This document shows positions 43,037-51,720 of a DNA stretch of 64,000 nucleotides, one piece after another. Origin of the DNA: G963663775 sp963664255 (GTDB lineage: Bacteria > Bacillota > Clostridia > Oscillospirales > Butyricicoccaceae); NCBI GenBank assembly GCA_963664255.1, contig OY760938.1, forward strand, positions 2,108,001 to 2,172,000, in the 5' to 3' direction. Position numbers and translations under genes: made by a program. Numbering within the stretch: the first letter of the stretch is position 1; every line of letters starts with the position of its first letter. Below the pieces are notes generated by a model that was not told where the DNA came from, made no database searches, and was given only the letters and a program-made list of their open reading frames with translations.

Positions 43037-44080
43037 ATGAATAGGTTTTGGAAACGTGTGTTGGCGGGGACTTTGGTAGCAGCAACGGCTGCCGGTTTGT
43101 TGACAGGCTGTGGCGCACAGGATGTGCAGGAGAATACCCAGACAGATGCAGCAGCAGGCTTGGCGGAAAGCGCAGCAGAAGGAAAAATGTATACCATTGG
43201 CATCTCACAATTTGTCGAGCATCCTGCTCTGGACAACTGTCGGGAAGGCTTTATAGAGGGTATGAAAGAGGCTGGGTTTGTAGAAGGCGAAAATGTCACC
43301 TTTAATTATCAGAATTCACAGGGAGATATGCCAACCAGTCAGCAAGTCGCTGCGAATTTTGTATCTAAGAAATCGGATTTGATTGTTGCCATTGCAACAC
43401 CGTCCGCACAGGCGGCATATAATGCGGCAGAAAAGTCCGAAATTCCGGTAATATATCTTGCAGTATCCGACCCGGTTGCGGCGGGGTTGTCTGGAGAAGA
43501 TGGCACAAGTGGTTCGTCTATTTGCGGTGTTTCCGATGTCATTTCAGCAGAAGCACAGCTGAAGATGATTCGTCAGTTTATGCCGGATGCTCAGAAAATC
43601 GGTATTTTATATTCCACCAGTGAAGTAAATTCCGAAACACAGCTGAAAATGTATCAAGATATTGCAGAACAGTATGGATTTGAGATTGTTCCGAGTGGTG
43701 TTGCAACCAGTGCGGACATCCCATTGGCAACCGAAGCACTGCTGAGCAAAGTGGATTGCCTAAACAACTTGACAGATAACACCATTGTGGCGGCGTTGGC
43801 AACCATTGTGGACAAGGCAAATCAAGCGAAAATTCCGGTTTTTGGTTCGGAATCTGAGCAGGTCAAGAATGGCTGTCTGGCATCGGTTGGTGTAGACTAC
43901 ATTACATTGGGCAAACAGGCGGGCGCAATGGCGGCAAAGGTTTTGAATGGTGAAGATATTTCCAAAATGTCCTTTGAAACTATGCAAGAATATAGCATGG
44001 ACGTGAACACGACAACCTTGAGCAATTTGGGAATGACGATGCCGGAGGGCATTGAGGATAGCGCAACCTTACACAAATAA
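43037..44080 (+). CDS. ABC importer substrate-binding lipoprotein
   Basis: 347 residues. A signal peptide ends in the lipobox LLTGC (Cys near residue 22). The periplasmic-type fold belongs to the ABC_sub_bind family (PF04392, COG2984): YTIGISQFVEHPALDNCREG, IVAIATPSAQAA, KIGILYSTSEVNSE and IPVFGSESEQVKNG. Some members bind tryptophan or tyrosine (TrpX); the ligand here is unknown. ATG 43037 follows AAGGAG; a start 30 bp upstream is unlikely. A hairpin separates it from the permease gene. Confidence 0.9.
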   Translation: MNRFWKRVLAGTLVAATAAGLLTGCGAQDVQENTQTDAAAGLAESAAEGKMYTIGISQFVEHPALDNCREGFIEGMKEAGFVEGENVTFNYQNSQGDMPTSQQVAANFVSKKSDLIVAIATPSAQAAYNAAEKSEIPVIYLAVSDPVAAGLSGEDGTSGSSICGVSDVISAEAQLKMIRQFMPDAQKIGILYSTSEVNSETQLKMYQDIAEQYGFEIVPSGVATSADIPLATEALLSKVDCLNNLTDNTIVAALATIVDKANQAKIPVFGSESEQVKNGCLASVGVDYITLGKQAGAMAAKVLNGEDISKMSFETMQEYSMDVNTTTLSNLGMTMPEGIEDSATLHK

Positions 44081-44098
44081 AGATTTTTTCGTTTGCAA

Positions 44099-44129
44099 AC
44101 AGGGCGAGATAGAACACATCTCGCCCTGT
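44099..44129 (+). repeat. Intercistronic hairpin between lipoprotein and permease genes
   Basis: ACAGGGCGAGAT and ATCTCGCCCTGT form a 12-bp perfect stem with a 7-nt loop. The following CTATTTG is poor in T, so read-through is likely. Such hairpins commonly stabilise the lipoprotein message and keep permease expression lower. Confidence 0.75.
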
Positions 44130-44154
44130 CTATTTGAAAAAGGGAGAGTTGTAT

Positions 44155-45033
44155 ATGTCGCTAGGCATTATTGTTGAATTTTTAGAGCAAGGCTTTATTT
44201 ATGCGTTGATGGCTTTGGGTGTTTATATCACCTATAAGGTTTTGGATTTTCCCGACCTTTCGGTGGATGGCACATTACCGCTCGGCGGTGCGATTGCGGC
44301 GGCTATGCTGACACGGGGTGTTAACCCTTGGCTTGCACTGGTGGTGGCAATTTTTGCTGGAGCATTGGCAGGCGTTTTCACAGGCTTGGTGCATGTGAAA
44401 ATCGGGGTGAAGGATTTGTTGAGTGGCATTATCACCATGACGGCGTTATATTCCATCAATCTTTTGATTGCAGGCTCGGCAAATGTGCCGCTGTTTACAG
44501 AAAAAAGCATTTTTTCATCAGGTGTTGGTGCGGTTTTAGAGGAGATTTCTGGTGGCTATGGCATCGTGATATTGGTGTTGGTGCTGGCAGTGGCGTGTAA
44601 ATATATTTTAGATTGGTATTTTTCGACCAAATCCGGTTTGCTGCTACGTGCTGTTGGTGACAATCAAACCTTTGTGACCTATTTGGGACGTGACCAAGGG
44701 TTGATTAAAATCATCGGATTGGCAATTTCAAATGGTTTGGTGGCACTTTGTGGTGCGATTTTGGTGCAACAACAACGTTCGTTTGATATTTCTGTAGGTA
44801 CGGGTACCATTGTTATGGGACTTGCTATGGTGATTATTGGAACGAATTTGCTGCGAAAGCTGCCGATTCGCAGCACCAGCATGGTTGTGATTGGTGCAAT
44901 TTTATATCGCGCTGTGATTGCATTTGTATTGTGGCTGGGTATCAACCCGATGATGATGAAGCTGTTGACCGCAGTACTGCTGCTGCTGGTACTTCTTCTG
45001 ACACGCCGCAGCACAAGAAAGGGAGGCGCATAA
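44155..45033 (+). CDS. ABC importer permease
   Basis: 292 residues with eight or nine hydrophobic segments, of the COG4120/BPD_transp_2 type. VYITYKVLDFPDLSVDGTLP and the GIITMTALYSINLLI segment are typical of the permease that pairs with COG2984 binding proteins. ATG 44155 follows GGGAGAG; a frame start 21 bp upstream lies in the hairpin region. It is 1 bp from the ATPase gene. Confidence 0.88.
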   Translation: MSLGIIVEFLEQGFIYALMALGVYITYKVLDFPDLSVDGTLPLGGAIAAAMLTRGVNPWLALVVAIFAGALAGVFTGLVHVKIGVKDLLSGIITMTALYSINLLIAGSANVPLFTEKSIFSSGVGAVLEEISGGYGIVILVLVLAVACKYILDWYFSTKSGLLLRAVGDNQTFVTYLGRDQGLIKIIGLAISNGLVALCGAILVQQQRSFDISVGTGTIVMGLAMVIIGTNLLRKLPIRSTSMVVIGAILYRAVIAFVLWLGINPMMMKLLTAVLLLLVLLLTRRSTRKGGA

Positions 45034-45034
45034 T

Positions 45035-45808
45035 ATGCTGGAGCTTCGTAACATTCAAAAGAAATATAATGTTGGCACTGTGAATGAAATGTGCCTGTTT
45101 GATGATTTTGGGCTTTCCATTGAGAGCGGAGAATTTGTTTCGGTTGTAGGGTCCAATGGCTCCGGCAAAACCTCTATGCTGAATATCATTTGCGGCTCTA
45201 TCCCCATTGACAGCGGTGAGATTATTTTGGACGGACGCCATATTACACGGCAGGCAGAGTTTGTGCGGGCAAAATATATGGGACGCGTGTTTCAGAATCC
45301 GACAGTGGGGACTTGTCCCGAACTCACGATTTTTGAAAATATGTCATTGGCAGACAACAAAAATGGGTTTTATGGACTGAAACGCGGTGTTAACAAGCAT
45401 CGATATGAAGAATATCGTGAGATGCTCGCAGATATTGGGCTTGGCCTCGAAGATAAGATGGAAACCCATGTTGGTGTGCTCTCTGGCGGACAGCGACAGG
45501 CCATGGCACTGATTATGAGCACAATGACGCCGATTGATTTCTTGATTTTGGATGAACACACCGCGGCATTGGACCCCAAAACGGCGGACACCATTATGCA
45601 GCTGACCGAAAAAATTGTGCGCCAAAAAGGCGTCACCACGATTATGGTAACGCATAATTTGCGGTATGCGGTGGAATATGGTTCGCGCCTTTTGATGATG
45701 CACCAAGGCAAGGCGATTATGGACCAGTCCGGTGATGACAAAAAGAAGATTGTTGTGGATGATATTTTGAATATGTTCAATAGAATCTCCATCGAATGCG
45801 GCAACTAA
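45035..45808 (+). CDS. ABC importer ATPase
   Basis: 257 residues. Walker A VVGSNGSGKTSML (about 34-46), Q-loop VFQNPTVGTCPELT, signature LSGGQRQAMAL (about 149), Walker B FLILDEHTAALDP (about 168) and H-loop MVTHNL (about 204) are all present. It belongs to COG1101, the partner of the two preceding genes. Together they make a complete importer. Confidence 0.92.
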   Translation: MLELRNIQKKYNVGTVNEMCLFDDFGLSIESGEFVSVVGSNGSGKTSMLNIICGSIPIDSGEIILDGRHITRQAEFVRAKYMGRVFQNPTVGTCPELTIFENMSLADNKNGFYGLKRGVNKHRYEEYREMLADIGLGLEDKMETHVGVLSGGQRQAMALIMSTMTPIDFLILDEHTAALDPKTADTIMQLTEKIVRQKGVTTIMVTHNLRYAVEYGSRLLMMHQGKAIMDQSGDDKKKIVVDDILNMFNRISIECGN

Positions 45809-45820
45809 AAGGATAAAAAG

Positions 45821-45863
45821 ACCGCTTCCCAACGAATGTTTTTTCGATGGGAAGCGGTTTTTT
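45821..45863 (+). terminator. Terminator between the ABC operon and the leftward helicase
   Basis: ACCGCTTCCCA pairs with TGGGAAGCGGT. An inner CGAA/TTCG pair shortens the loop, and TTTTTTG follows. A run of A on the left arm gives T on the other strand, so it may also end the helicase transcript. Confidence 0.85.
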
Positions 45864-45889
45864 GTCGTTTCTTTCAAATGACCAAGGGG

Positions 45890-47626
45890 TTAAAATTCAT
45901 GCCGCTTGGAAACCGGCACACGGCGAACCGAAGAACCGCCGCGGCGGTCATTGTTGCGGTGACCACCACTACGCGGACTGGAAGGCGCGTTGTTGTGGGA
46001 ACGGTTGTCATAAATACGCACATCTGCACGCACATGATTGATTTTTTGTCCGTTGACCTTTTCCAAAACCACTTGCTTAAACTTGACAGGCACTTCTACG
46101 AGGCTGTAATCGCCATAGCAATAGATTTTGCCGATTTGCTTGCCCGTGATTTCGGTAAGCTCGGTCAATGCGCCAACCAACTGATTGGGTGCCACGCGAT
46201 GGTTGCGACCGACAGAGAAGCGCAGGCGTACCATGCCTTCAGCAGGGGGTGCCAACGGTGTTTTTTGGATGGGCTTGGGTGCAATCAAGACAGGGATATT
46301 CGCAAGCTCACGCTCGAGCAGTGCATCCAACAGAACAGCCGCCAAGGCAGCGGTGTCGAAGCCCTCTTCGGTGAATTTTGCAATCAGAGGATGCGGCGCG
46401 GCTGCCGCCTCTTCCGTTTCCTGTGCCTCGGCAAGCTGCTGGCTCAAGGTGGTGCGGATTTGCATCAGCAGTTCGTTGGTGCGGCGTTCGCGGATGTCTT
46501 GAATGCGCGGCAACGCTTTCAGAATAATCTTGGTTTTGCAGTAGCGTTCAATATCACGTACGGCGAAAATCTGCTGGCGACCACCGGCAAGCGTATAGGA
46601 AACGCCGGATTTGCCTGCACGACCCGTACGACCGATGCGATGGATGTAATATTCATAATCCTGCGGAATGTCAAAGTTGTAAACCACATCTACACCATCA
46701 ACATCAATGCCGCGTGCGGCAACATCGGTGGCGATGAGAATCGGTGTGCGTCCGCTTTTGAAGCTGTTCATCACAGAGGTGCGCGCTTCCTGCTTCATGT
46801 CACCATGCAGTGCTGCGGCGTTGAAGCCATGCTCGCCCAGATAACGCGCCAACTCATCCACCATCTTCTTGGTGTTGCAAAAAATGATGGAAAGCTTTGG
46901 ACGGTGTGTGTGCAGCAGCACCACAAGGGCATCCATTTTGGCACTCATAGGCACTTCAAAATAATATTGCTCAACGGTGTCAATCGTGCGCTCTAATCCC
47001 ATGCCGGCTTCGATGGTGACAGGCTGCTTCTGATATTGCTTGGTGATTTCCAAAATGGCGGCAGGCATGGTGGCGGAAAACAGCACCGTTTGGCGAGATT
47101 CCGGCACAAAAGAAAGGATGGTTTCGATGTCCTCGCGGAAGCCCATGTTGAGCATTTCGTCTGCCTCGTCCAAAATTACCATTTTCAGTTGGTCGAGCTT
47201 GAGGGTTTTACGATTGATATGGTCCATAATGCGACCAGGGGTACCAATCACGATGGCCGCACCACGGCGCAGCTGCGGGATTTGGTTGTGAATCGGTTCG
47301 CCGCCATACACGGCAACGGTGCGAACACCTTCTGTGTGGCGTGTCAGCTTGCGCAATTCGCCTTCTGCCTGCTGTGCCAGCTCACGTGTCGGACAAAGCA
47401 CCAGCACCTGGGTGCCTGCGCCGGGGGTAATACATTCCACAGCAGGAATGCCAAATGCCATGGTTTTGCCTGTGCCGGTGCGGCTTTTGCCCAAGACATC
47501 GTGTCCTTCCCGAATGATGGGGATGGCTTTGGATTGGATTTCGGTGGGCGCTTCAAATCCCATGTCTTGCAGCGCGCGCAATATGTTTTCGGATAGGTTT
47601 AAGTCAGAAAAGGTTAATGTGCTCAA
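45890..47626 (-). CDS. DEAD-box RNA helicase (DeaD/CshA-like)
   Basis: 578 residues. Helicase motifs in order: Q motif (FEAPTEIQSKAIP), SRTGTGKT, PTRELAQQ, GTPGRI, DEAD, SAT, then ARGIDVDGVD and HRIGRTGRAGKSG. A linker leads to a DbpA-type RNA-binding domain (about 465-540; RLRFSVGRNHRVAPNQLVGAL). The tail is rich in Arg, Asn, Ser and Gly. It unwinds RNA in ribosome assembly or mRNA decay, most important in the cold. AATTGGAGGAAC precedes the ATG. A TATAAT-like box on the reverse strand lies about 40 bp upstream. Confidence 0.93.
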   Translation of the reverse strand: MSTLTFSDLNLSENILRALQDMGFEAPTEIQSKAIPIIREGHDVLGKSRTGTGKTMAFGIPAVECITPGAGTQVLVLCPTRELAQQAEGELRKLTRHTEGVRTVAVYGGEPIHNQIPQLRRGAAIVIGTPGRIMDHINRKTLKLDQLKMVILDEADEMLNMGFREDIETILSFVPESRQTVLFSATMPAAILEITKQYQKQPVTIEAGMGLERTIDTVEQYYFEVPMSAKMDALVVLLHTHRPKLSIIFCNTKKMVDELARYLGEHGFNAAALHGDMKQEARTSVMNSFKSGRTPILIATDVAARGIDVDGVDVVYNFDIPQDYEYYIHRIGRTGRAGKSGVSYTLAGGRQQIFAVRDIERYCKTKIILKALPRIQDIRERRTNELLMQIRTTLSQQLAEAQETEEAAAAPHPLIAKFTEEGFDTAALAAVLLDALLERELANIPVLIAPKPIQKTPLAPPAEGMVRLRFSVGRNHRVAPNQLVGALTELTEITGKQIGKIYCYGDYSLVEVPVKFKQVVLEKVNGQKINHVRADVRIYDNRSHNNAPSSPRSGGHRNNDRRGGSSVRRVPVSKRHEF

Positions 47627-47681
47627 TCTTGTTCCTCCAATTTAGTTTCTTAAATTCACATACATATATTATAAAATGACA

Positions 47682-47708
47682 AAAAATAGGGGATCGGTTC
47701 CGATCCCC
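47682..47708 (-). terminator. Rho-independent terminator after fabD
   Basis: On the reverse strand GGGGATCGG-AA-CCGATCCCC is followed by TATTTTTTG. It ends the leftward fabD transcript before the helicase gene. Confidence 0.85.
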
Positions 47709-47766
47709 TCGCTTTTGGTAACTCGCCTTGTTTCCTTGTAAAGTATAGCGGAACGGGCGATAAAAG

Positions 47767-48696
47767 TCAATGCGTTTCCGACATATTCAAAAAAGACTGT
47801 ATATTTTCCATGGTTTCGAGTGTGACAGCGGTCAGTTCCTTGGAGGTTTTGCGCGCGAAACCTGTCAAAGTCTTTCCAGGACCGATTTCACAGCTGCAAT
47901 CCATGCCTGCGGACACGCAGTTTTGAAAGAGGGTTGTCCAACGGACGGGAGACACCATGTGGCGTTCCAAATGTGCGGGCATATCGGCAATGTCTAAAAC
48001 ATCGCCCGTAACATTGGTATAAATGGGCATCTTAGGGGTGTGGAAGGTGAACGAAGAAGCGAATGCGCGCAGCTCAGCGGCTGCCTGCTGCATCAGCGGG
48101 GTATGGAATGCACCACTGACAGCAAGCGGCACGGCACGGCGTGCACCAGCAGCCTTACACCTTTCGATGGCGTCCTCTAGTGCGCTGCGCTCACCTGCGA
48201 TGACCAACTGCCCCGGGCAATTATAGTTGACGGGCAAAACCGTGCCAGCGGCATCGGCACAAGCCTGCTCCACAATGGCATCTTCCAGCCCTAAAATGGC
48301 AGCCATGCCGCCATCCAAGGTGTCGGCTGCGTGCTGCATCAGCTGGCCGCGCTTGCGCACGATGCGCACTGCGTCTTCCAGAGAGCACACGCCTGCTGCG
48401 GCAAGGGCGGTGTATTCGCCCAGAGAAAAGCCAGCGCAGCCCTGGAAAACAGCCCCTTGCTCGGTCAGTGCGGCAAAGGCTGCTATGGAGTGGGTTAAAA
48501 TTGCAATCTGGGAATTTTCGGTGCGGGAAAGCTCCTCCGGCGTGCTGTCAAAGCAGAGCGCAGCAACATCCATGCCGCTGACATCACTTGCACACTCAAA
48601 CACACGTTTTGCAGCTGTGCTGCCGTCAAAAAGGGATTTGCCCATGCCGGGGGTCTGCGCACCCTGCCCAGGGAAAAATGCAAAAGCTGAAGCCAT
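47767..48696 (-). CDS. fabD: Malonyl-CoA:ACP transacylase
   Basis: 309 residues. It loads malonate onto ACP for fatty acid elongation. FFPGQGAQTPGMGKSL is the oxyanion region (about 7-22). The nucleophile Ser is in GFSLGEYTAL (about 88-97). Arg in KRGQLMQ (about 113) and His in VSGAFHTPLM (about 198) complete the site. It is transcribed away from the rest of the fab genes, which is unusual; fabD is normally inside the operon. AGGAGG precedes the ATG. Confidence 0.96.
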   Translation of the reverse strand: MASAFAFFPGQGAQTPGMGKSLFDGSTAAKRVFECASDVSGMDVAALCFDSTPEELSRTENSQIAILTHSIAAFAALTEQGAVFQGCAGFSLGEYTALAAAGVCSLEDAVRIVRKRGQLMQHAADTLDGGMAAILGLEDAIVEQACADAAGTVLPVNYNCPGQLVIAGERSALEDAIERCKAAGARRAVPLAVSGAFHTPLMQQAAAELRAFASSFTFHTPKMPIYTNVTGDVLDIADMPAHLERHMVSPVRWTTLFQNCVSAGMDCSCEIGPGKTLTGFARKTSKELTAVTLETMENIQSFLNMSETH

Positions 48697-48773
48697 GTTA
48701 GAACCTCCTGAATCAGATATATTTTGTCGGATTTATGTACATTTTGTGGGTTTTTTCGCACAACAGGAAACAG

Positions 48774-48802
48774 TTGACAACAGAAACCTTATCTATTATA
48801 AT
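48774..48802 (+). promoter_or_regulatory. Consensus promoter of the fabH-acpP operon
   Basis: Perfect TTGACA (48774-48779), 17-bp spacer, perfect TATAAT (48797-48802). The predicted start is near 48809, giving a leader of about 120 nt. Its -10 box overlaps the -10 box of the opposite promoter. Confidence 0.88.
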
Positions 48803-48823
48803 GAATTATAAATACTTTGTCAA
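48795..48823 (-). promoter_or_regulatory. Consensus promoter of fabD
   Basis: On the reverse strand, perfect TTGACA (48818-48823), 17-bp spacer, perfect TATAAT (48795-48800). It is the mirror image of the rightward promoter about the centre of ATTATAAT. Confidence 0.88.
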
Positions 48824-48831
48824 TCAAACTA
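48813..48831. promoter_or_regulatory. Candidate FabT-like operator at the fab promoters
   Basis: TACTTTG-TCAAT-CAAACTA is an imperfect palindrome. Read on the reverse strand, AGTTTGATTGACAAAG resembles the TTTGA...TCAAA-type sites of the MarR-family regulator FabT. It covers the fabD -35 box and the first transcribed bases of the fabH operon. No FabT gene lies in the window, so the regulator is inference. Confidence 0.5.
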
Positions 48832-48928
48832 TTTCCCCTCTAAAAGTTGGAAATATCCTTGTTTTATTTAATGGAAAAAATATGGTAGGAAAAACAGTCT
48901 GTCTGCAACGGTTGCAGAGGGCTGCAAA

Positions 48929-49936
48929 ATGCGAGAGGAGCTGGGCGACATTAAGACCCGTATCATAGGAACCGGCAGTTATGTGCCGGAATTTGTATTA
49001 ACGAATGCGATGTTAGAGGAAATGGTGGACACCAACGACGAGTGGATTGTCAAGCGCACGGGTGTGCGTGAACGCCATATCGGAAAGGGTATGCGCACAT
49101 GGGAGCTTGCGCTGAAGGCGGCACAGGCTGCGCTGGCAGATGCGAAGATTGCAGCGGAAGAACTCGATATGATTATTCTCAGCACGTGCTCGCCGGACTT
49201 CTATTCGCCGATTCATGCCAGCGTGGTGCAGGAGCATTTGGGCGCGACAAAAGCGGCCTGCTTGGATGTGAATGCAGCGTGCACTGGCTTTATCTATGCA
49301 TCGGATGTGGCAGATTCCTATATTCGCAGCGGAAAAGCCCAAACCATTTTGGTCATTTCTTCCGAAACCCTGCATCGCATTACTGACTACACCGACCGCG
49401 GCACCTGCGTGCTGTTTGGCGATGCGGCAGGGGCTGTGGTATATCAGGCGTGCGAAGACGATTGTGAAGAAGGTATTTTGGCATCAGATATTGCATCGGA
49501 CGGCAGTGGATGGGAGTATCTATATATGGAAGGACTTCCGCGGGAAGAAGACCCGTTCCATAGTGACCGTACCTATGACCATACGGCACGTTTCTTGAAA
49601 ATGCAGGGCGCTGCAGTGGTGCGCTTCACCGCGAGAGCTGTTCCCGAAACAATGGAGCGGGCACTGCAAAAGGCAGGCATGACCGAAGCGGACATCGATT
49701 GGGTGGTGCCGCATCAAGCCAATCTGCGCATTTTAAAGGTGATTGCGGATAGATTCCATTTGTCCGAAGATAAAATCTATGTCAATCTCGACCGTTTTGG
49801 AAACACCTCTTCTGCCAGCATTCCGCTGTGTCTGGATGAAATGCGCCGCAAAGGCTTGCTGCAAAAGGGACAGAAGATTGTTTGCACAGGGTTTGGCGGT
49901 GGTCTGACCTATGGTGCGATTGTGTTCCAGCTGTAA
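48929..49936 (+). CDS. fabH: 3-oxoacyl-ACP synthase III
   Basis: 335 residues. It starts each fatty acid by condensing acyl-CoA with malonyl-ACP. The active-site Cys118 is in DVNAACTGF, the His in VVPHQANLRIL (about 258) and the Asn in FGNTSSASIPL (about 288). The N-terminus RIIGTGSYVPEFVLTN is typical; eight extra residues precede it from the ATG, and GAGGG lies 9 bp before that. First gene of the rightward fab operon. Confidence 0.95.
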   Translation: MREELGDIKTRIIGTGSYVPEFVLTNAMLEEMVDTNDEWIVKRTGVRERHIGKGMRTWELALKAAQAALADAKIAAEELDMIILSTCSPDFYSPIHASVVQEHLGATKAACLDVNAACTGFIYASDVADSYIRSGKAQTILVISSETLHRITDYTDRGTCVLFGDAAGAVVYQACEDDCEEGILASDIASDGSGWEYLYMEGLPREEDPFHSDRTYDHTARFLKMQGAAVVRFTARAVPETMERALQKAGMTEADIDWVVPHQANLRILKVIADRFHLSEDKIYVNLDRFGNTSSASIPLCLDEMRRKGLLQKGQKIVCTGFGGGLTYGAIVFQL

Positions 49937-50014
49937 ACGATAGAAATATAGACCCGCGCAAAATGCAATAAAATTAGGCAGTGTATGAGCATCACTGCTC
50001 GAAGGGAGCGCAAG

Positions 50015-50962
50015 ATGAAGACAAGAATTACAGAGCTTTTGGGGATTGAATATCCGATTATACAGGGCGCAATGGCTTGGATTGCAGAAGGCAATCTGGC
50101 GGCTGCCGTTTCTGAGGCAGGCGGTCTGGGTATCATTGCAGGGGGCGCAGCACCGGTAGAGGTGGTGCGTGCAGAGATTCACAAAGCACGCGCAAAAACG
50201 AACAAGCCGTTGGGATTGAACGTGATGCTGCTTTCCCCCAATGCCGATGATTTGGCACAACTGGCGATTGAGGAGAAAATTGAAGTGGTGACAACGGGCG
50301 CAGGAAGCCCCGGAAAATATATTGAAGGCTGGAAGAATGCGGGCATCAAGGTGATACCGGTGGTCGCGTCTGTGGCACTTGCCAAGCGCATGGAGCGCGT
50401 TGGCGTGGATGCACTGATTGCAGAGGGCATGGAGTCTGGCGGACATATCGGCGAAACCACAACGATGGCATTGCTGCCGCAGGTGGTCGATGCGGTCAGC
50501 ATTCCGGTTATCGGTGCGGGCGGCATTGCGGATGGTCGCGGCATGGCGGCAGCACTTGCATTGGGTGCAGAAGCCGTGCAGTGCGGCACGATTTTCCTCA
50601 CGGCGGAAGAATGCGTCTGTTCTGAAAAATACAAGGAGCTGATTTTGAAGGCTGGCGATATTTCCACTGTGATTACGGGTAAATCCAACGGGCATCCCGT
50701 GCGTGCACTGAAAACACCGCTGACCCGTGCTTGCTTGGAGCTGGAAAAGGGTGTCGATGAACGCTCCTTAGAAGAGATTGAATCGATTACCGCGGGTTCT
50801 TTGCGCAAGGCAGTGCAGGACGGCAATTTTGAAGAGGGCACATTTATGTCCGGACAAATTGCAGGACTGGTAAACAAGCGCGCCACTTGTGCAGAGATTT
50901 TGACGGAAATGACAACACAGGCGCAGGCGTGTATGCGTGCGCTCACCGACCGTTTTGCGTGA
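50015..50962 (+). CDS. fabK: Enoyl-ACP reductase II (FabK, FMN-dependent)
   Basis: 315 residues. YPIIQGAMAWIAEGNLAAAV, GGLGIIAGG, GMESGGHIGETTTMALLPQ (about 140) and VIGAGGIADGRGMAAALALG (about 175) mark a FabK flavoprotein of the 2-nitropropane-dioxygenase fold. It performs the last reduction of each elongation cycle in place of FabI. ATG 50015 follows GAAGGGAG; a start 30 bp upstream lacks such a site. Confidence 0.94.
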   Translation: MKTRITELLGIEYPIIQGAMAWIAEGNLAAAVSEAGGLGIIAGGAAPVEVVRAEIHKARAKTNKPLGLNVMLLSPNADDLAQLAIEEKIEVVTTGAGSPGKYIEGWKNAGIKVIPVVASVALAKRMERVGVDALIAEGMESGGHIGETTTMALLPQVVDAVSIPVIGAGGIADGRGMAAALALGAEAVQCGTIFLTAEECVCSEKYKELILKAGDISTVITGKSNGHPVRALKTPLTRACLELEKGVDERSLEEIESITAGSLRKAVQDGNFEEGTFMSGQIAGLVNKRATCAEILTEMTTQAQACMRALTDRFA

Positions 50963-50973
50963 GGGAAATCAAC

Positions 50974-51708
50974 ATGGGAATTGCAGTAGTAACAGGTGCT
51001 TCTCGCGGTATCGGTGCAGCCATTGCGCTGAGATTGGCGAAGCAGGGACATGATGTCGTTGTAAACTGTGCTTCGCGCATCGAAAACGCGGAGCAAATTG
51101 CAAAGCAATGTCGTGAAGCATATGGCGTGAAGGCGATTGCGATGCAGTGGGATGTTGCAGACCATGCGGCGTGCAGCAAAGCATTGGCAGACATCAAAGA
51201 ATCGTTGGGTGTGCCCACGATTTTGGTCAACAATGCGGGCATTACGCGAGATGGTATGCTGGTGAGAATGCAGGAAAAGCAGTTTGATGATGTCATCAGC
51301 ATCAATCTAAAAGGCGTTTTCAATATGATGTCGCTGTGTGGTGCGATGATGATGCGCGCCAAAACCGGAACCATCGTGAATATCAGCTCGGTTTCCGGTA
51401 TTTGTGGCAATGCAGGACAGGCAAACTATTCCGCTTCCAAGGCGGGCGTCATTGCGTTGACCAAAACGGCCGCACAGGAATTGGGCGGACGCGGCATTAC
51501 CGTGAACGCGGTTGCACCGGGATTTATAGATACCGACATGACAGAGGTATTACCAGAAGAATTAAAGAAATCTGCCTGTGAACAGATTGCCCTGCGCCGT
51601 TTTGGCAAGCCGGACGAGATTGCAGGGGTGGTTGCATTTTTGGCATCTGAGGATGCAGCGTTCATCACAGGACAAGTGATTGTTGCCGATGGCGGCATGG
51701 GCATATAG
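50974..51708 (+). CDS. fabG: 3-oxoacyl-ACP reductase
   Basis: 244 residues, short-chain dehydrogenase. TGASRGIG (residues 7-14) binds NADPH, NNAG follows, and the catalytic Ser-Tyr-Lys set lies in NISSVSG and YSASKAG. The C-terminal GQVIVADGGMGI is typical. The ATG follows GAGGGAAATC; an earlier in-frame start is inside fabK. It is 11 bp from fabK. Confidence 0.95.
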   Translation: MGIAVVTGASRGIGAAIALRLAKQGHDVVVNCASRIENAEQIAKQCREAYGVKAIAMQWDVADHAACSKALADIKESLGVPTILVNNAGITRDGMLVRMQEKQFDDVISINLKGVFNMMSLCGAMMMRAKTGTIVNISSVSGICGNAGQANYSASKAGVIALTKTAAQELGGRGITVNAVAPGFIDTDMTEVLPEELKKSACEQIALRRFGKPDEIAGVVAFLASEDAAFITGQVIVADGGMGI

Positions 51709-51720
51709 TGGAGGTAAATT

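Noticed and set aside
45836..46996. 386-codon open frame on the plus strand
   Set aside because: It is antisense to the DEAD-box helicase, which has every helicase motif. The plus-strand product has no family features.
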